From: Adhaeribacter aerolatus
GTDB taxonomy: Bacteria; Bacteroidota; Bacteroidia; Cytophagales; Hymenobacteraceae
Reading direction: 5' to 3'
Length of the DNA stretch: 64,000 nucleotides
NCBI RefSeq assembly: GCF_007991635.1
Contig: NZ_BJYS01000006.1
Location: 124,001-188,000 of the forward strand
This document shows, one piece after another, positions 8,793 to 17,729 of this stretch. The notes under the pieces are model-generated. The model worked only from the letters and a program-made list of their open reading frames with translations, was not told the origin of the DNA and ran no database searches. Each line of letters opens with the position of its first letter. Positions within the stretch are counted from its first letter, which is position 1. The translations under genes were made by a program, and so were the position numbers.

Positions 8793-8928
8793 TATGCTCT
8801 TAGGTTGAATAAAAACGGTCTAAAATATTTATACTAACCTCTTCAGGTTCTCAGGCGGGCGGCGTAGCAAGACCCAGCGCGAAAAAGCGCCACCTTAATT
8901 TAATATTTTTTACTCCTCGGCCTTTTTC

Positions 8929-9924
8929 TTAGCGTTTTGCTTGGCTCCCACCTGGCTTTTGAAAATACTTAAGCTGTGGACTTTTTTTCGGAATTAAATC
9001 CTGAATGGCAGCGGCGGCCTCAATGGGTAAATCCGATTCCAATACATCGGCACCGGCCTGGAAGGTTTCGCGGTAAGCTTTGCGGCGCTCGGCCGGGTCG
9101 GGTAATTTATCATAGGTAGGAGCCGCCGAAATCATACACTTTACGCCTCGGGCATGCAATAAATCGTAGAGTTCTTTGTTTTCCGGTTTATTCGTGGGGC
9201 CCACGTAAGCCATAATCTGCGACCAGGGCACGCCGGATTTTTCAAAATCTTCAAACTCCTGTTTCGTCCGGACAAATGCCGAAAACATGCGGTTTTTGTT
9301 TTGGTTGTAGTAATATTTGGCTTGCTGCGCGTTGTGCACCGTTAGCATCACATAGGTATCGGCCTGGTGCTCTTTTAGCTTTTTGGCAGTCATGAATAGC
9401 GGCACATCTTTTTTATCGAGGTTGATAATGGTTTTGCCTTTGCTCCATTTAATCACCTCGTCTAAAGTAGGAATCCGGTGCTCGGTAATATTGCCTTCCG
9501 AATCTTTTAATTTCAACTTTTGCAATTCGGCCCAGGTATAATCTGATACTTTTCCTTTGCCGGTAGTTGTTCGGTCTAAGGTAGCATCGTGCATCAGCAC
9601 AATAACGCTGTCTTTGGTCAGCCGTGGGTCTATCTCGAAAAAAGCCGGCGTATGGCGCAGGGTATTCTCGAAAGTAGCAATGCAGTTTTCCGGATAGCCT
9701 TTGGTCATGCCGCCCCGGTGCCCGCTAATTAAAGGCACATCCTGCCCGGTGTACTTAAAAAAGGCATGTAAATCGGCTGGCGATTTTAAGTTTAGGGTAT
9801 GGAGGTCTTTGCCTTTTTGAGCCCACAACTGGCCCGCCGAACTACTAAGAATAGCTACCAATGCCAACACCCGGAAATTACGAAAGGCTTTGGTTGGAGT
9901 AAACTGTTTAAAATATTTAATCAT
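8929..9924 (-). CDS. Exported glycerophosphodiester phosphodiesterase
   Basis: A 331-aa GDPD TIM-barrel enzyme that hydrolyses glycerophosphodiesters to glycerol-3-phosphate and an alcohol. A long signal peptide covers about residues 1-36 (ALVAILSSSAGQLWAQ). The catalytic core is clear: LISGHRGGMTKGYPENC (general base/acid histidine and metal glutamate), FEIDPRLTKDSVIVLMHDATLDRTT (metal Glu/Asp and second histidine) and a C-terminal GADVLESDLP. The C-terminal tail is lysine-rich and short. It is likely periplasmic. The downstream neighbour is the phosphoesterase at 7719. Confidence 0.9.
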   Translation of the reverse strand: MIKYFKQFTPTKAFRNFRVLALVAILSSSAGQLWAQKGKDLHTLNLKSPADLHAFFKYTGQDVPLISGHRGGMTKGYPENCIATFENTLRHTPAFFEIDPRLTKDSVIVLMHDATLDRTTTGKGKVSDYTWAELQKLKLKDSEGNITEHRIPTLDEVIKWSKGKTIINLDKKDVPLFMTAKKLKEHQADTYVMLTVHNAQQAKYYYNQNKNRMFSAFVRTKQEFEDFEKSGVPWSQIMAYVGPTNKPENKELYDLLHARGVKCMISAAPTYDKLPDPAERRKAYRETFQAGADVLESDLPIEAAAAIQDLIPKKSPQLKYFQKPGGSQAKR

Positions 9925-10103
9925 ATTAGCTGGTAATAAATATTAGGTATTGATTACAGAAAATTTGCGGTGCCGGTAATTACATAATTTTTGCAGATTA
10001 TGAACCTGTTTAGCATTTTATAAAATAACAGAAACTGTTGCCTTTACTGCGAAGGCACCATAGTCGTTAGGCTAAGCACCTTTTTCAATCGCTTAACTTT
10101 GAA

Positions 10104-10169
10104 TTGCCCCTGACTTCAGTCAGGGGTGCCAAATATTTCCTTAAACCCGGGGCTAAAGCACCCGGGCAA
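10104..10169. repeat. REP-like double-hairpin element
   Basis: Two stem-loops sit back to back: CCCCTGAC-TTCA-GTCAGGGG (10107-10126, perfect 8-bp stem) and CCCGGG-N9-CCCGGG (10146-10166). Outer arms TTGCCC (10104-10109) and GGGCAA (10164-10169) can also pair, enclosing both. It lies downstream of the operon ending at 10309 and may act as a transcription end or mRNA stabiliser. Confidence 0.65.
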
Positions 10170-10208
10170 TGCAATGCGCTTATCCTGCATGTCTATTGTG
10201 TTTTCACC

Positions 10209-10261
10209 GGCAAGTAGTCTGGCAAAAGCTTTATAATGGGCGGTGATAACACCACCCATGG
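10209..10261 (+). repeat. 53-base dispersed repeat, copy A
   Basis: Matches the reverse complement of 58528-58580 at 46 of 53 positions, without gaps. The shared parts include GGCAAGTAGTCTGGC and GTGATAACACCACC. On the minus strand both copies keep an open frame reading GGVITA-xxx-AFARLLA, with three of the seven differences synonymous in it. Confidence 0.75.
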
Positions 10262-10308
10262 CATTAAACGCTATTTGAAGCAGAAATATAAAGCAGCTAC
10301 TTAGCTAA

Positions 10309-10908
10309 CTACAACTTACTATTAAGGCGCATCAGCGAAATTTCACCGGTTTCATCCAGGCCGAAATGCGTAATAGAAGAATTATCCAGTGTTAACCGAC
10401 GATAATATTTCAGGGGCATGCCTAACTTGTAAGCCAGGTAAAAACGATTTACGCCGTTGTGAGCCACCACCATTACATTGCCACTGGGGTATTGCTGCCT
10501 TAAATCCTGGAAAAAATCATCTACCCGGTTTACGATTTCCTGGGCCGATTCACCGGTTCCACCGGCGCGGGTGTTGGCCGGATCTTCGCACCAGTTTTGC
10601 CACAGTTGCTCGTTTTCCGGAATAAATACTTCTTTGGCTTTGCTTTCCCATTGGCCAAAATCAGCTTCAATTAAGCGTTCGTCGGTTTTTACATCGGGGC
10701 GGCCACTCGCAATTTGGGCCGTTCGAAAAGCCCTTTCCAGCGGAGAGGAATAAATTGCATCAAAATGGATATTTTTAAATTGTTCGGCGGCTGACTGCGC
10801 TTGTTGCAAACCAATTTCGGTTAATGGTAAATCGGTGCGACCACAGTAACGGTTGCCATCGGCGTTCCAGGCCGTTTGCCCGTGCCGTAGTAAATATATG
10901 TTAAGCAT
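10309..10908 (-). CDS. Histidine phosphatase family protein (phosphoglycerate-mutase-like phosphatase)
   Basis: A 199-aa branch-1 histidine phosphatase. The phosphohistidine motif LRHGQTAWN is at residues 7-15 (His9), with the second catalytic histidine in MVVAHNGVNR near 150 and the acidic residue in LIEADFGQWE near 83. At 199 aa it resembles alpha-ribazole phosphatase or broad sugar phosphatases rather than glycolytic phosphoglycerate mutase. Its ATG overlaps the stop of the FGGY kinase gene by 8 bases (ATGCTTAA), which implies translational coupling, so it probably removes phosphate from a product of the same pathway or relieves phospho-sugar build-up. Cytoplasmic; last gene of the operon that begins with SusC at 20990. 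Confidence 0.9.
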   Translation of the reverse strand: MLNIYLLRHGQTAWNADGNRYCGRTDLPLTEIGLQQAQSAAEQFKNIHFDAIYSSPLERAFRTAQIASGRPDVKTDERLIEADFGQWESKAKEVFIPENEQLWQNWCEDPANTRAGGTGESAQEIVNRVDDFFQDLRQQYPSGNVMVVAHNGVNRFYLAYKLGMPLKYYRRLTLDNSSITHFGLDETGEISLMRLNSKL

Positions 10909-12361
10909 ATTGATAATCTTTCTGAATATAGCCCTTTTCCTGCAAGGTCCGAATAAATTCCTGGTAACCGGCTTCGTAGCTGGTGCTTAAGGCTGGGTTC
11001 GGTCTAAATTCTTTCTCGATGTGCGTAAGGGCCTGGGTAGCTTCTATAATAGAATTAAAATGGGTTTTGGAGGCCGCCAAAATAGCCGCGCCTACGGCCC
11101 CGGTTACATGCCGCATTTTGTAAATGGGCCGATTAAGCACGTTGCTCCGGATGGTAAGCCAGGTATCGGAATTGCTAGCGCCGCCGGCCGTATATACCGC
11201 TTTTACTTTTTCGCCGGATAATTGCTCGATCAACACAAAGGCGTACCGCTCGATGTAAGCGACTCCTTCCAGGTTGGCCACAAAACGCTGCGCCGGCGTT
11301 AAACCTTCCGGTTCAAAACCGCGGGCCTGCGGCGAAATAAACGGAAAGCGCTCTCCCTCCTGCCGGAGCGGGTAAGCAATATAACCCGACGGAATCAGTT
11401 GCGCGGCTTGTTCGTTCAGTTCGTCTAAATCAGCTTTAAATTCCTGGGTTATCCAATCGGCGCCGGTATTGCTGGCGCCACCGGGCATCCAGAATCCTTC
11501 GGGGTGACGGTGGCTGTAAAGCCGGTCTTCGGGATCTTTTATTTCGGTACGGGTTACGCCTTTTACGACCAGGGTTGTACCAATGGTAGTATTCCAGTCG
11601 CCGAGGTTAACGGCTCCCGAAGCAATTTGGGAGGCGCAGCCATCGGTCATGCCGGCTACAATTTGCACCTGCGAGTTTAAGCCCCAATCTGCCGCCAAAG
11701 CTGGTGCTAAATGCCCGATGGGGGTACCCGAAGGCACTACCTCGGGCAGCCACTCTTTTTTTAAAGGCAGTTGTTCATAAATATAAGCGGGCCAAAAGCC
11801 TTCGTTTACATCATAACCCGATTTTAACGCATTGGTATAATCGGTGATGCCCCAGTTTTCGCTCAGTTTACCAATAATATAATCGGTCGCGTGAATCCAT
11901 TTGCGCAGCCGTTGGGCTTTGTCGGGATATTGTTGCCCAAACCAAACCATTTTGGATAAGCCACTGGAAGCATTGAAGCCGGTATAACCCTGCGGATGAT
12001 ATTTTTGGGCAGCCTGTTTACACAACCGTCCCTGCTCCGCCGAGCGGTTATCGGAGTACATAATTGCCGGGTATAAAGGATTATTCGCGGCATCCAGCGG
12101 AATAACGGTACCGGAAGTAGACGTAACCGATATAGCTTTAATATCCGTTAAGGCAATTTGTCCGGCGGCTTCCTTCAATAATGCTTTTACCGACCGTTCA
12201 GTAGCGGCCCACCACTCCTGTGGCGATTGTTCTTCGCGCGATTTTTCGTTTAAGGCAAAGGCTTCTTCCTGGCTGCCCACCACGTGGCCGCTTACATCCA
12301 GCAAAACTACGCGGGCGCCCTGCGTGCCAATGTCGATGCCTAAAAAATAAGGTTCCTTCAT
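10901..12361 (-). CDS. FGGY-family carbohydrate kinase (D-ribulokinase/xylulokinase-like)
   Basis: A 486-aa ATP-dependent sugar kinase. The N-terminal ATPase motif is FLGIDIGTQGARVVLLD; the sugar-contact and catalytic part includes VAGMTDGCASQIASGA, and the second half carries GGASNTGADW and YTAGGASNSDTW of the FGGY signature. The frame extends six codons upstream to 12379, but the ATG at 12361 is preferred: it follows a GGAGG seven bases upstream, and it forms an ATGA overlap with the stop of the preceding kinase gene. Substrate probably a ketose or polyol (D-ribulose-like by general look). Having two dissimilar FGGY kinases back to back is unusual. Confidence 0.92.
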   Translation of the reverse strand: MKEPYFLGIDIGTQGARVVLLDVSGHVVGSQEEAFALNEKSREEQSPQEWWAATERSVKALLKEAAGQIALTDIKAISVTSTSGTVIPLDAANNPLYPAIMYSDNRSAEQGRLCKQAAQKYHPQGYTGFNASSGLSKMVWFGQQYPDKAQRLRKWIHATDYIIGKLSENWGITDYTNALKSGYDVNEGFWPAYIYEQLPLKKEWLPEVVPSGTPIGHLAPALAADWGLNSQVQIVAGMTDGCASQIASGAVNLGDWNTTIGTTLVVKGVTRTEIKDPEDRLYSHRHPEGFWMPGGASNTGADWITQEFKADLDELNEQAAQLIPSGYIAYPLRQEGERFPFISPQARGFEPEGLTPAQRFVANLEGVAYIERYAFVLIEQLSGEKVKAVYTAGGASNSDTWLTIRSNVLNRPIYKMRHVTGAVGAAILAASKTHFNSIIEATQALTHIEKEFRPNPALSTSYEAGYQEFIRTLQEKGYIQKDYQYA

Positions 12362-13818
12362 GCTACTTCCTCCAGGCACATTTGTTTAAAGGTGGCCCGG
12401 TTCTTTTTCCATTCGGTGTACAACTGCTGATCGCGGGCATTTACCTGGGGTTCTACCACGGTTACCGGCACCTCGGTCTGCCCGGTTACACCCAAGGCTT
12501 CGTTGCAAATAATAACGCCTCCCACTACCGACGACTGCTGATAATTTTCGCGCACCATCACTTTCTTCTGCAACAGGTTAGAAATAAACTGCCGCAGCAA
12601 GGGACTTTGAAAACCGCCGCCGCAGGCCCACACATAATCTTTTTCGTGCGCTTCAATATCGCAGAGGGTGCTGTAATTTTCTTTAATGCTGCAGGCAATA
12701 TCCCACAAGGTGGCCCAAACAAAATGCGCGCGGGTTAATAAATGCGAAACCGGAGCCGGGAAAATAAAACCACCTTTCGTAATCGGAGTTTTTTCGTCGG
12801 CTACCAGCGATCCCAGCGAAGCCACACATTGTAGCTGCGTAAGCGCCGCCAACTCCTGTTCAATTACCGCGTAACTTTCGTTGGGGTAAAATATTTCTTT
12901 CAGGCGCTGATAATTCAGGCCCGTTACGCCCGCGTTGGTTTCCAGGATAAAGCTATCGACATCGGTGTGGCGGTTGGTCCACGACCGTTCCTGCGGGTCG
13001 ATTATGTAACTATTAGCCAGTTTAATAATGGGCGTAGTCGTGCCCGAAACAATTACCACATCGTCCGGTGCCGGTTGCGTGCCCAAAACAGCGAGTTGGG
13101 TATCGGCACCGCCTATAATGATTACCGCCGCCGGCGAAATATTCAGGACGCTGGCCTGTTCGGGCAAAATATTACCCAGAATAGCACCGGCACTTCCTAA
13201 TTCCGACAGGTTATTCGGGTTAATATCAAAAGTAAAACACAGTTCCGGCGACCACTGCTTTTGGGCTACGTCGTACAGCAAGGTTTCGGAAGCCTGCGAG
13301 TGCTCATACCGCGCCACACCGCTTAACATATATTGCGCCCAATCGCTGATACTTACAAAAGTGGCAAACTGCTCCCAAATCTCGGGGTGTCGCTCCCGGA
13401 TACCAACCAATTTCAAAGCCGAAAACAGCGACGTAGGGTACCGGCCGGTTAAAGTATAAATATTGCTTTTATCAGTCATGAGGCTCTCCCACTCCCGGCC
13501 GCGGTGATCAATATTGGGTAAACCAATCAGCGATTCGCCGTTTTGACCAATTAAAACAATTCCTTCGCGCTGGCTGGTAGCGGTTAAGGCTTTTATTTCT
13601 ACGCCGGGTACCTGCTGTAAAGCAGTTTGGGCCAGGTTGGTAATAATGCCCCAAAGCTCATTTGGGTTGAAGTAAATAGCTTCGGGATAATTTTCATCTT
13701 TGTGGTAAGGCATATTTGCCCGCTCCACGCTTAATATTTTGCCGCTGGTAGCCGCTACCGCCACCCGCACATTACCGGTGCCAATATCAATAATAATGTA
13801 TGCTTCTTTTGCCGCCAT
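12358..13818 (-). CDS. Second FGGY-family carbohydrate kinase
   Basis: A 486-aa FGGY kinase. The N-terminal motif is YIIIDIGTGNVRVAVA, with the catalytic-domain segment IIGGADTQLAVLGT and the signature-like WACGGGFQSPLLRQF in the C-terminal half. The insert after strand 1 (PYHKDENYPEAIYFNPNELW) is closer to the YgcE/autoinducer-2-kinase-like branch than to xylulokinases, judged by eye. It is clearly divergent from the downstream kinase at 10901, so this is not a recent duplication. It overlaps that gene by four bases (ATGA) and begins 22 bases after the 2-hydroxyacid dehydrogenase gene. One kinase may act on the substrate and the other on an intermediate, or they may form a hetero-oligomer; neither is shown. 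Confidence 0.9.
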   Translation of the reverse strand: MAAKEAYIIIDIGTGNVRVAVAATSGKILSVERANMPYHKDENYPEAIYFNPNELWGIITNLAQTALQQVPGVEIKALTATSQREGIVLIGQNGESLIGLPNIDHRGREWESLMTDKSNIYTLTGRYPTSLFSALKLVGIRERHPEIWEQFATFVSISDWAQYMLSGVARYEHSQASETLLYDVAQKQWSPELCFTFDINPNNLSELGSAGAILGNILPEQASVLNISPAAVIIIGGADTQLAVLGTQPAPDDVVIVSGTTTPIIKLANSYIIDPQERSWTNRHTDVDSFILETNAGVTGLNYQRLKEIFYPNESYAVIEQELAALTQLQCVASLGSLVADEKTPITKGGFIFPAPVSHLLTRAHFVWATLWDIACSIKENYSTLCDIEAHEKDYVWACGGGFQSPLLRQFISNLLQKKVMVRENYQQSSVVGGVIICNEALGVTGQTEVPVTVVEPQVNARDQQLYTEWKKNRATFKQMCLEEVA

Positions 13819-13840
13819 TTTTTACTATTTACAGGTAGTT

Positions 13841-14842
13841 TTAGCTTTTAACCGTCAATATTTCTTTGTTGGCCAGTTGTTTTATATTCCGGTTATGGTC
13901 GGTAAACCAGCTTTTTAAGGCATCGTTCATGATAAAGGCATGGTGGTCTTCTACCTCAAAAGTAGCCCCAGCAATATGCGGCGTGGCCAAAACATTGGGC
14001 CGGTGAATAATTCTGTAATCGGTGGCATCGGGCGGCTCGTGGTCAAATACATCCAGAATAGCCCCCCGGATTTGATTATTTTCTAAGGCATCGAGTAAAT
14101 CCTCGCGGTTAACCACCACGGCCCGGGCCGTATTTACAAAAATAGCATCTTTCTTCATCCGCGAAATCAAAGTCTTATCGATCATGCCTTTGGTTTGGTC
14201 GGTAACCGGCAAATGAATGGAAACTATATCGCTGGTTTCGAAAATGTCTTCGAGGGTAGTTTTTTTATAGACTGAATCGGATTGCTTTACATAAGGATCG
14301 TAAAACTGGATGGGGCAAGGGAAATTCTTCACCATCTCGGCAATACGCTGCCCAATGGCGCCAAACCCAACCATACCTATGGTGCGGCCGGCCAGTTCGT
14401 TGCCTTTAAATTGCAGGTACGAGGTATGCGCTCCGGCTTCCCAGTTTTCACCGGCCAGCCACTCGCAGCCGGCAATGGTGTTGCGTAAAAAAGTAATTAC
14501 ATTGGCCACAAACATTTCGGCTACTGCCTGGGCATTACGCGCCGGCGTATGGAAAACCGGAATATCGTATTCGGTGGCTTTTTCTACGGCTACGTTAGAG
14601 GGTGTGCCGCGGCACACACCAATAAATCTTAAGTCCGGGAATATTTCTATTACTTCGGCCGTAACGTTATCGTGTTCGGTTATTAAAGCATCGGCATGGG
14701 TTTCTTTTAATAAAGAAATTAATTCTTCGGCGTTATAGGCCCGGCCGTGAGGTTTCCAGGGGCGGTAAATAATTTCGCCAAACGTTTGGGCCAACACCGC
14801 TTGCGCTTTCTCGTGGTAAGGCGCAGTAATTAAAATTCTCAT
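13841..14842 (-). CDS. D-isomer-specific 2-hydroxyacid dehydrogenase
   Basis: A 333-aa NAD(P)-dependent dehydrogenase of the SerA/GyaR superfamily. The Rossmann motif is MVGFGAIGQRIAE; the catalytic triad is readable as Arg in the FVNTARAVVVNREDL region (with the active-site R nearby), Glu in LDVFDHEPP, and His in ATPHIAGATFE. Substrate-domain and cofactor-domain order is standard. In this operon (permease before, two kinases after) it probably oxidises or reduces a sugar-acid or hydroxy-keto intermediate. No zinc-type polyol dehydrogenase is present in the operon, so this may be its only redox enzyme. Cytoplasmic. Confidence 0.9.
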   Translation of the reverse strand: MRILITAPYHEKAQAVLAQTFGEIIYRPWKPHGRAYNAEELISLLKETHADALITEHDNVTAEVIEIFPDLRFIGVCRGTPSNVAVEKATEYDIPVFHTPARNAQAVAEMFVANVITFLRNTIAGCEWLAGENWEAGAHTSYLQFKGNELAGRTIGMVGFGAIGQRIAEMVKNFPCPIQFYDPYVKQSDSVYKKTTLEDIFETSDIVSIHLPVTDQTKGMIDKTLISRMKKDAIFVNTARAVVVNREDLLDALENNQIRGAILDVFDHEPPDATDYRIIHRPNVLATPHIAGATFEVEDHHAFIMNDALKSWFTDHNRNIKQLANKEILTVKS

Positions 14843-14923
14843 GGTAATCTTGTTTAGGTGAGATAAAAAGATCAGGAGTAAATAAACACTAGTCGCTTAC
14901 CTCCCGGGAAAATTCTATAATTA

Positions 14924-16225
14924 TTAACGGGTGCTTAATTCTTTGATGGGCCGCGTTGCTACATCGGCTTTTACATGATGGGCGGTTTTGGCGTTATCTG
15001 GCAGGGTAATAAATTTGGTGAGAATGGCGCTGAGTAAATAAAGACCGGCTAAAATCCAAACGACGCCTTCGTTGCCAACTAAGCCAATAAATACGCCCAC
15101 AATAGCCGGGCCCAGAAAAACCGGCAAACCAGCGCCCAGGTTTAAGATAGCCATGGCCGCGCCTTTGTCTTTGGAAACCAAAGACGGTACCAGCGCCGAT
15201 AACGGTACGTAGCCCGCCAGCAAAGCGCCCCACAAAACCCCGGCCATTAACACCACCCAGAAATTATCGCCGACCAGTTGCGGCGTGTAAAAGAATAACA
15301 AAGTAGACAAAGCACAACCTACACCGCCAAACCACATAACGGTATTGCGCCAGCCCATCTGGTCGCCGACAAAGCCAAAAATTAAATTAAAAGCAATATT
15401 GGCGGTAAAAATGGTACCCCAAATCTGCAGCCACTCAGTAGTAGAAAAGCCGTGCGCCGCCATGTACGTAGGTAAGAAAACCGGGAAAGCAAACTGGGCT
15501 GTGGTATTAATCACCCGCACCAGACCGCCTAACAAAACTTTGGGTTCTTCTTTTACAATGGTTAAACCTTTCATTAATTCCTGGGCTTTGGCACCCGGAT
15601 TGGTATTGCTGGATTTAAATTTATCGCGGTTTAAAACCAGCGCAAAAAAGCCGCCCACCAAAACCCAGAAGATAGAGCTCCACATGGTGTTGATATAGCC
15701 TAAATGCTGAATGGCCCAACTGGAATAATAAGCGCCCAGCACGTTTAACCCGCCTGTAAACACAAACCAAAACCAGCCCACGGCCCGCCCCAGTTTTTGT
15801 TGCGGACTGCGATAGGTAATCCAAACCAGGAAAGAATAGGCAAATAATGGGTAACCAAAGCCCCGCAACGCATAAGTCAATAGCATAATCGGAAAGTTGA
15901 GGTCGGTCATGCCATAAGCCACAAAACCTATGGTACCAATAATATAAAGGAGTAAACCCATGGCCATTGTTTTCTTGGCACCGTAACCTTCGGCCAGTAC
16001 GCCCGAAAACCAGGAAGAAATAGCGATGGTAATGCCGTAAACGGTAAACAAAGAAGCCGATTGCTGCATGGACATACCATGCTCTAATAAATAAGGGCTC
16101 AGCCAGCCTTGCTCCAGGCCATCGCCCATCATAAAAATTAAAATACCTAAATATCCCCAGCCCAGTTGCCCCGGCAGGCCAACTTTATCCAGCAAGGAAT
16201 TTCCCGAATTTGTTTCTGTACGCAT
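14924..16225 (-). CDS. MFS transporter, polyol permease (RbtT/DalT/CsbX) type
   Basis: A 433-aa inner-membrane transporter with about 12 hydrophobic segments. The opening LGWGYLGILIFMMGDGLEQGWLSPYLLEHG, and LTYALRGFGYPLFAYSFLVWITYRSPQQKLG followed by GWFWFVFTGGLNVLGAYYSS, are the signature stretches of the polyol permease family that includes the ribitol and D-arabinitol transporters of Klebsiella. This is the best substrate clue for the operon: a C4-C6 polyol, or a related ketose. It sits between SusD (upstream) and the dehydrogenase (downstream), taking over substrate that SusC/SusD bring into the periplasm. Confidence 0.9.
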   Translation of the reverse strand: MRTETNSGNSLLDKVGLPGQLGWGYLGILIFMMGDGLEQGWLSPYLLEHGMSMQQSASLFTVYGITIAISSWFSGVLAEGYGAKKTMAMGLLLYIIGTIGFVAYGMTDLNFPIMLLTYALRGFGYPLFAYSFLVWITYRSPQQKLGRAVGWFWFVFTGGLNVLGAYYSSWAIQHLGYINTMWSSIFWVLVGGFFALVLNRDKFKSSNTNPGAKAQELMKGLTIVKEEPKVLLGGLVRVINTTAQFAFPVFLPTYMAAHGFSTTEWLQIWGTIFTANIAFNLIFGFVGDQMGWRNTVMWFGGVGCALSTLLFFYTPQLVGDNFWVVLMAGVLWGALLAGYVPLSALVPSLVSKDKGAAMAILNLGAGLPVFLGPAIVGVFIGLVGNEGVVWILAGLYLLSAILTKFITLPDNAKTAHHVKADVATRPIKELSTR

Positions 16226-16316
16226 GTAAGTCTTTTGTTATGATTTTAAAATTTTTGGTGGATTGTGCGGCGGGTGCGTAAAAGCGTAAAATAATATTAT
16301 TTATTTGGTAATCAAA

Positions 16317-17717
16317 TCAGTAGCCGGGATTCTGTTTTAAATTTCCGCTGCTGGCATCAATTTGTACTTGCGGTATCGGAAACAATAAATCATTTTGGCT
16401 GAACGTATAGGGTAGCGCCGAGGCAGCATTTGGTTTATCGCCACCGCCATTTTTGGCGGTCATTACTTCCAGGGCTTTGCCGGTTCTTACCAGGTCGAAC
16501 CAACGTAAATTCTCGAAAGCAAATTCAATGCGCCGCTCTTTCAAGATAGCCTCCAGAAATTGGTCTTTAGTCGTAAGGTCAGCCATGTTTAGAGCAGGAT
16601 TAGGCTTAACCCGGGTATGCACCTGGTTTAATAAATCAAGCGCGGTTTGGCTAGGATAAGAGAGTTCATTCAGGGCTTCGGCTTTCATCAGCAGGATATC
16701 AGCATAGCGTAATACCACCATTCTGATATCAATGGTATTGTCGTTATTTACATTAGTATTATGAACTTTAGGACTGGAGTACGTCTTAATATTGGTCGTA
16801 TCCACATTCGCATCTAACCGGGAGTCGTTTTTAAAGGTCTCCATAAAATCACGGGCGGCGGTGTTGTTATAATCGTGATTAACATTTAAAAAAGGATACC
16901 CTTCTGAATTAGTGCCGCTTTTAAAAACCACTTTAAATATTACTTCATTGCTTTTCTTGGCATAATCAAATATCCCAGCATAATCACCATCTAGCGCGTA
17001 CTGATTAGAATTAATTACCTGGTCGGTATATTCAACTACTTTCTGGTAATCTTTCCGGACCAGGTAAACCCGAGCTAATAAACCAAGAGCGGCTCCTTTT
17101 GTAACCCGACCATCGTTAGCCGCATTTACCGTAATGGGCAAGGCCTCAGCGGCCTCGGTTAAATCAGTAATAATCTGGTTGTAAACCTCGGTAACCGGTG
17201 CTCTGGTGTGATTGATAGACGCAATAGGGTCTTTTGTTTCTTCAATCACCAAAGGCACATCGCCCCAAATCTGCACCAGATAAAAGTAGGTAAGCGCCCG
17301 AATAAATTTAACTTCGCCTTTTCGGGCCTCTTTTACCGTTGCGTCCATGGAAATATCATCTATTCTGTTTAGCACAATATTGGCCCGCTGAATAGTAAGA
17401 TAGGAATTATGCCAGAAAACATTCAACCGGTCGTTAGCGGATGTTAAATTAAAATTATCAAAATCGGCGTAAGCACCGCCGGCCGGCGTGGTGGCAAAAT
17501 TGTAAGTATTATCGCTCCGGACTTCCGCAAAATGATCCAGGTACCCGGGACGCATGCTCGTTTGCAGTCCGTCGTAGGTGGCCATTACGGCTTGCTCCAT
17601 ATCGGAGGCAGTATTATAAAAATTATCGACACTGTTTTCGGCCAGGGGTTTTAAGTCGATGTAGGACTCGCAGGAAATTATTGCAAAAAATAAGGCTATA
17701 TAAAAGAGGTATCTCAT
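16317..17717 (-). CDS. SusD/RagB-family nutrient-binding lipoprotein
   Basis: A 466-aa outer-membrane lipoprotein. The signal peptide ends at a lipobox with Cys16 (AIISC). The SusD N-terminal half follows (ENSVDNFYNTASDMEQAVMATYDGLQ), with TPR-like helices such as EVKFIRALTYFYLVQIWGDVPLV, and the C-terminal RIEFAFENLRWFDLVRTGK and FPIPQVQIDASSGNLKQNPGY are classic. It forms the lid and surface-exposed ligand binder of the SusC transporter encoded 12 bases upstream. The gene order SusC-SusD-permease-enzymes suggests a small oligosaccharide or polyol-glycoside is captured at the surface. Confidence 0.94.
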   Translation of the reverse strand: MRYLFYIALFFAIISCESYIDLKPLAENSVDNFYNTASDMEQAVMATYDGLQTSMRPGYLDHFAEVRSDNTYNFATTPAGGAYADFDNFNLTSANDRLNVFWHNSYLTIQRANIVLNRIDDISMDATVKEARKGEVKFIRALTYFYLVQIWGDVPLVIEETKDPIASINHTRAPVTEVYNQIITDLTEAAEALPITVNAANDGRVTKGAALGLLARVYLVRKDYQKVVEYTDQVINSNQYALDGDYAGIFDYAKKSNEVIFKVVFKSGTNSEGYPFLNVNHDYNNTAARDFMETFKNDSRLDANVDTTNIKTYSSPKVHNTNVNNDNTIDIRMVVLRYADILLMKAEALNELSYPSQTALDLLNQVHTRVKPNPALNMADLTTKDQFLEAILKERRIEFAFENLRWFDLVRTGKALEVMTAKNGGGDKPNAASALPYTFSQNDLLFPIPQVQIDASSGNLKQNPGY

Positions 17718-17729
17718 GACTTTAAAAAA

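Larger units (their letters stand above)
9925..10308. other. 384-base gap with REP-like hairpins and a dispersed repeat
   Basis: No gene is supported here. It holds two adjacent strong hairpins (10104-10169) and one copy of a 53-base repeat (10209-10261) whose second copy is at 58528-58580; both are listed separately. On the minus strand a 47-codon frame (10259 down to 10116) runs through both, but it reads into the hairpins and looks incidental. Confidence 0.6.

Noticed and set aside
10116-10259. 47-codon minus-strand frame through repeat copy A and the REP hairpins
   Set aside because: It runs into the GC-rich hairpins and has no counterpart beyond the 53-base repeat; only the repeat portion is kept as an observation.
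12220-12738. 172-codon open frame on the plus strand
   Set aside because: It lies entirely antisense to the two FGGY kinase genes, whose motifs are intact, and its product shows no recognisable domain.
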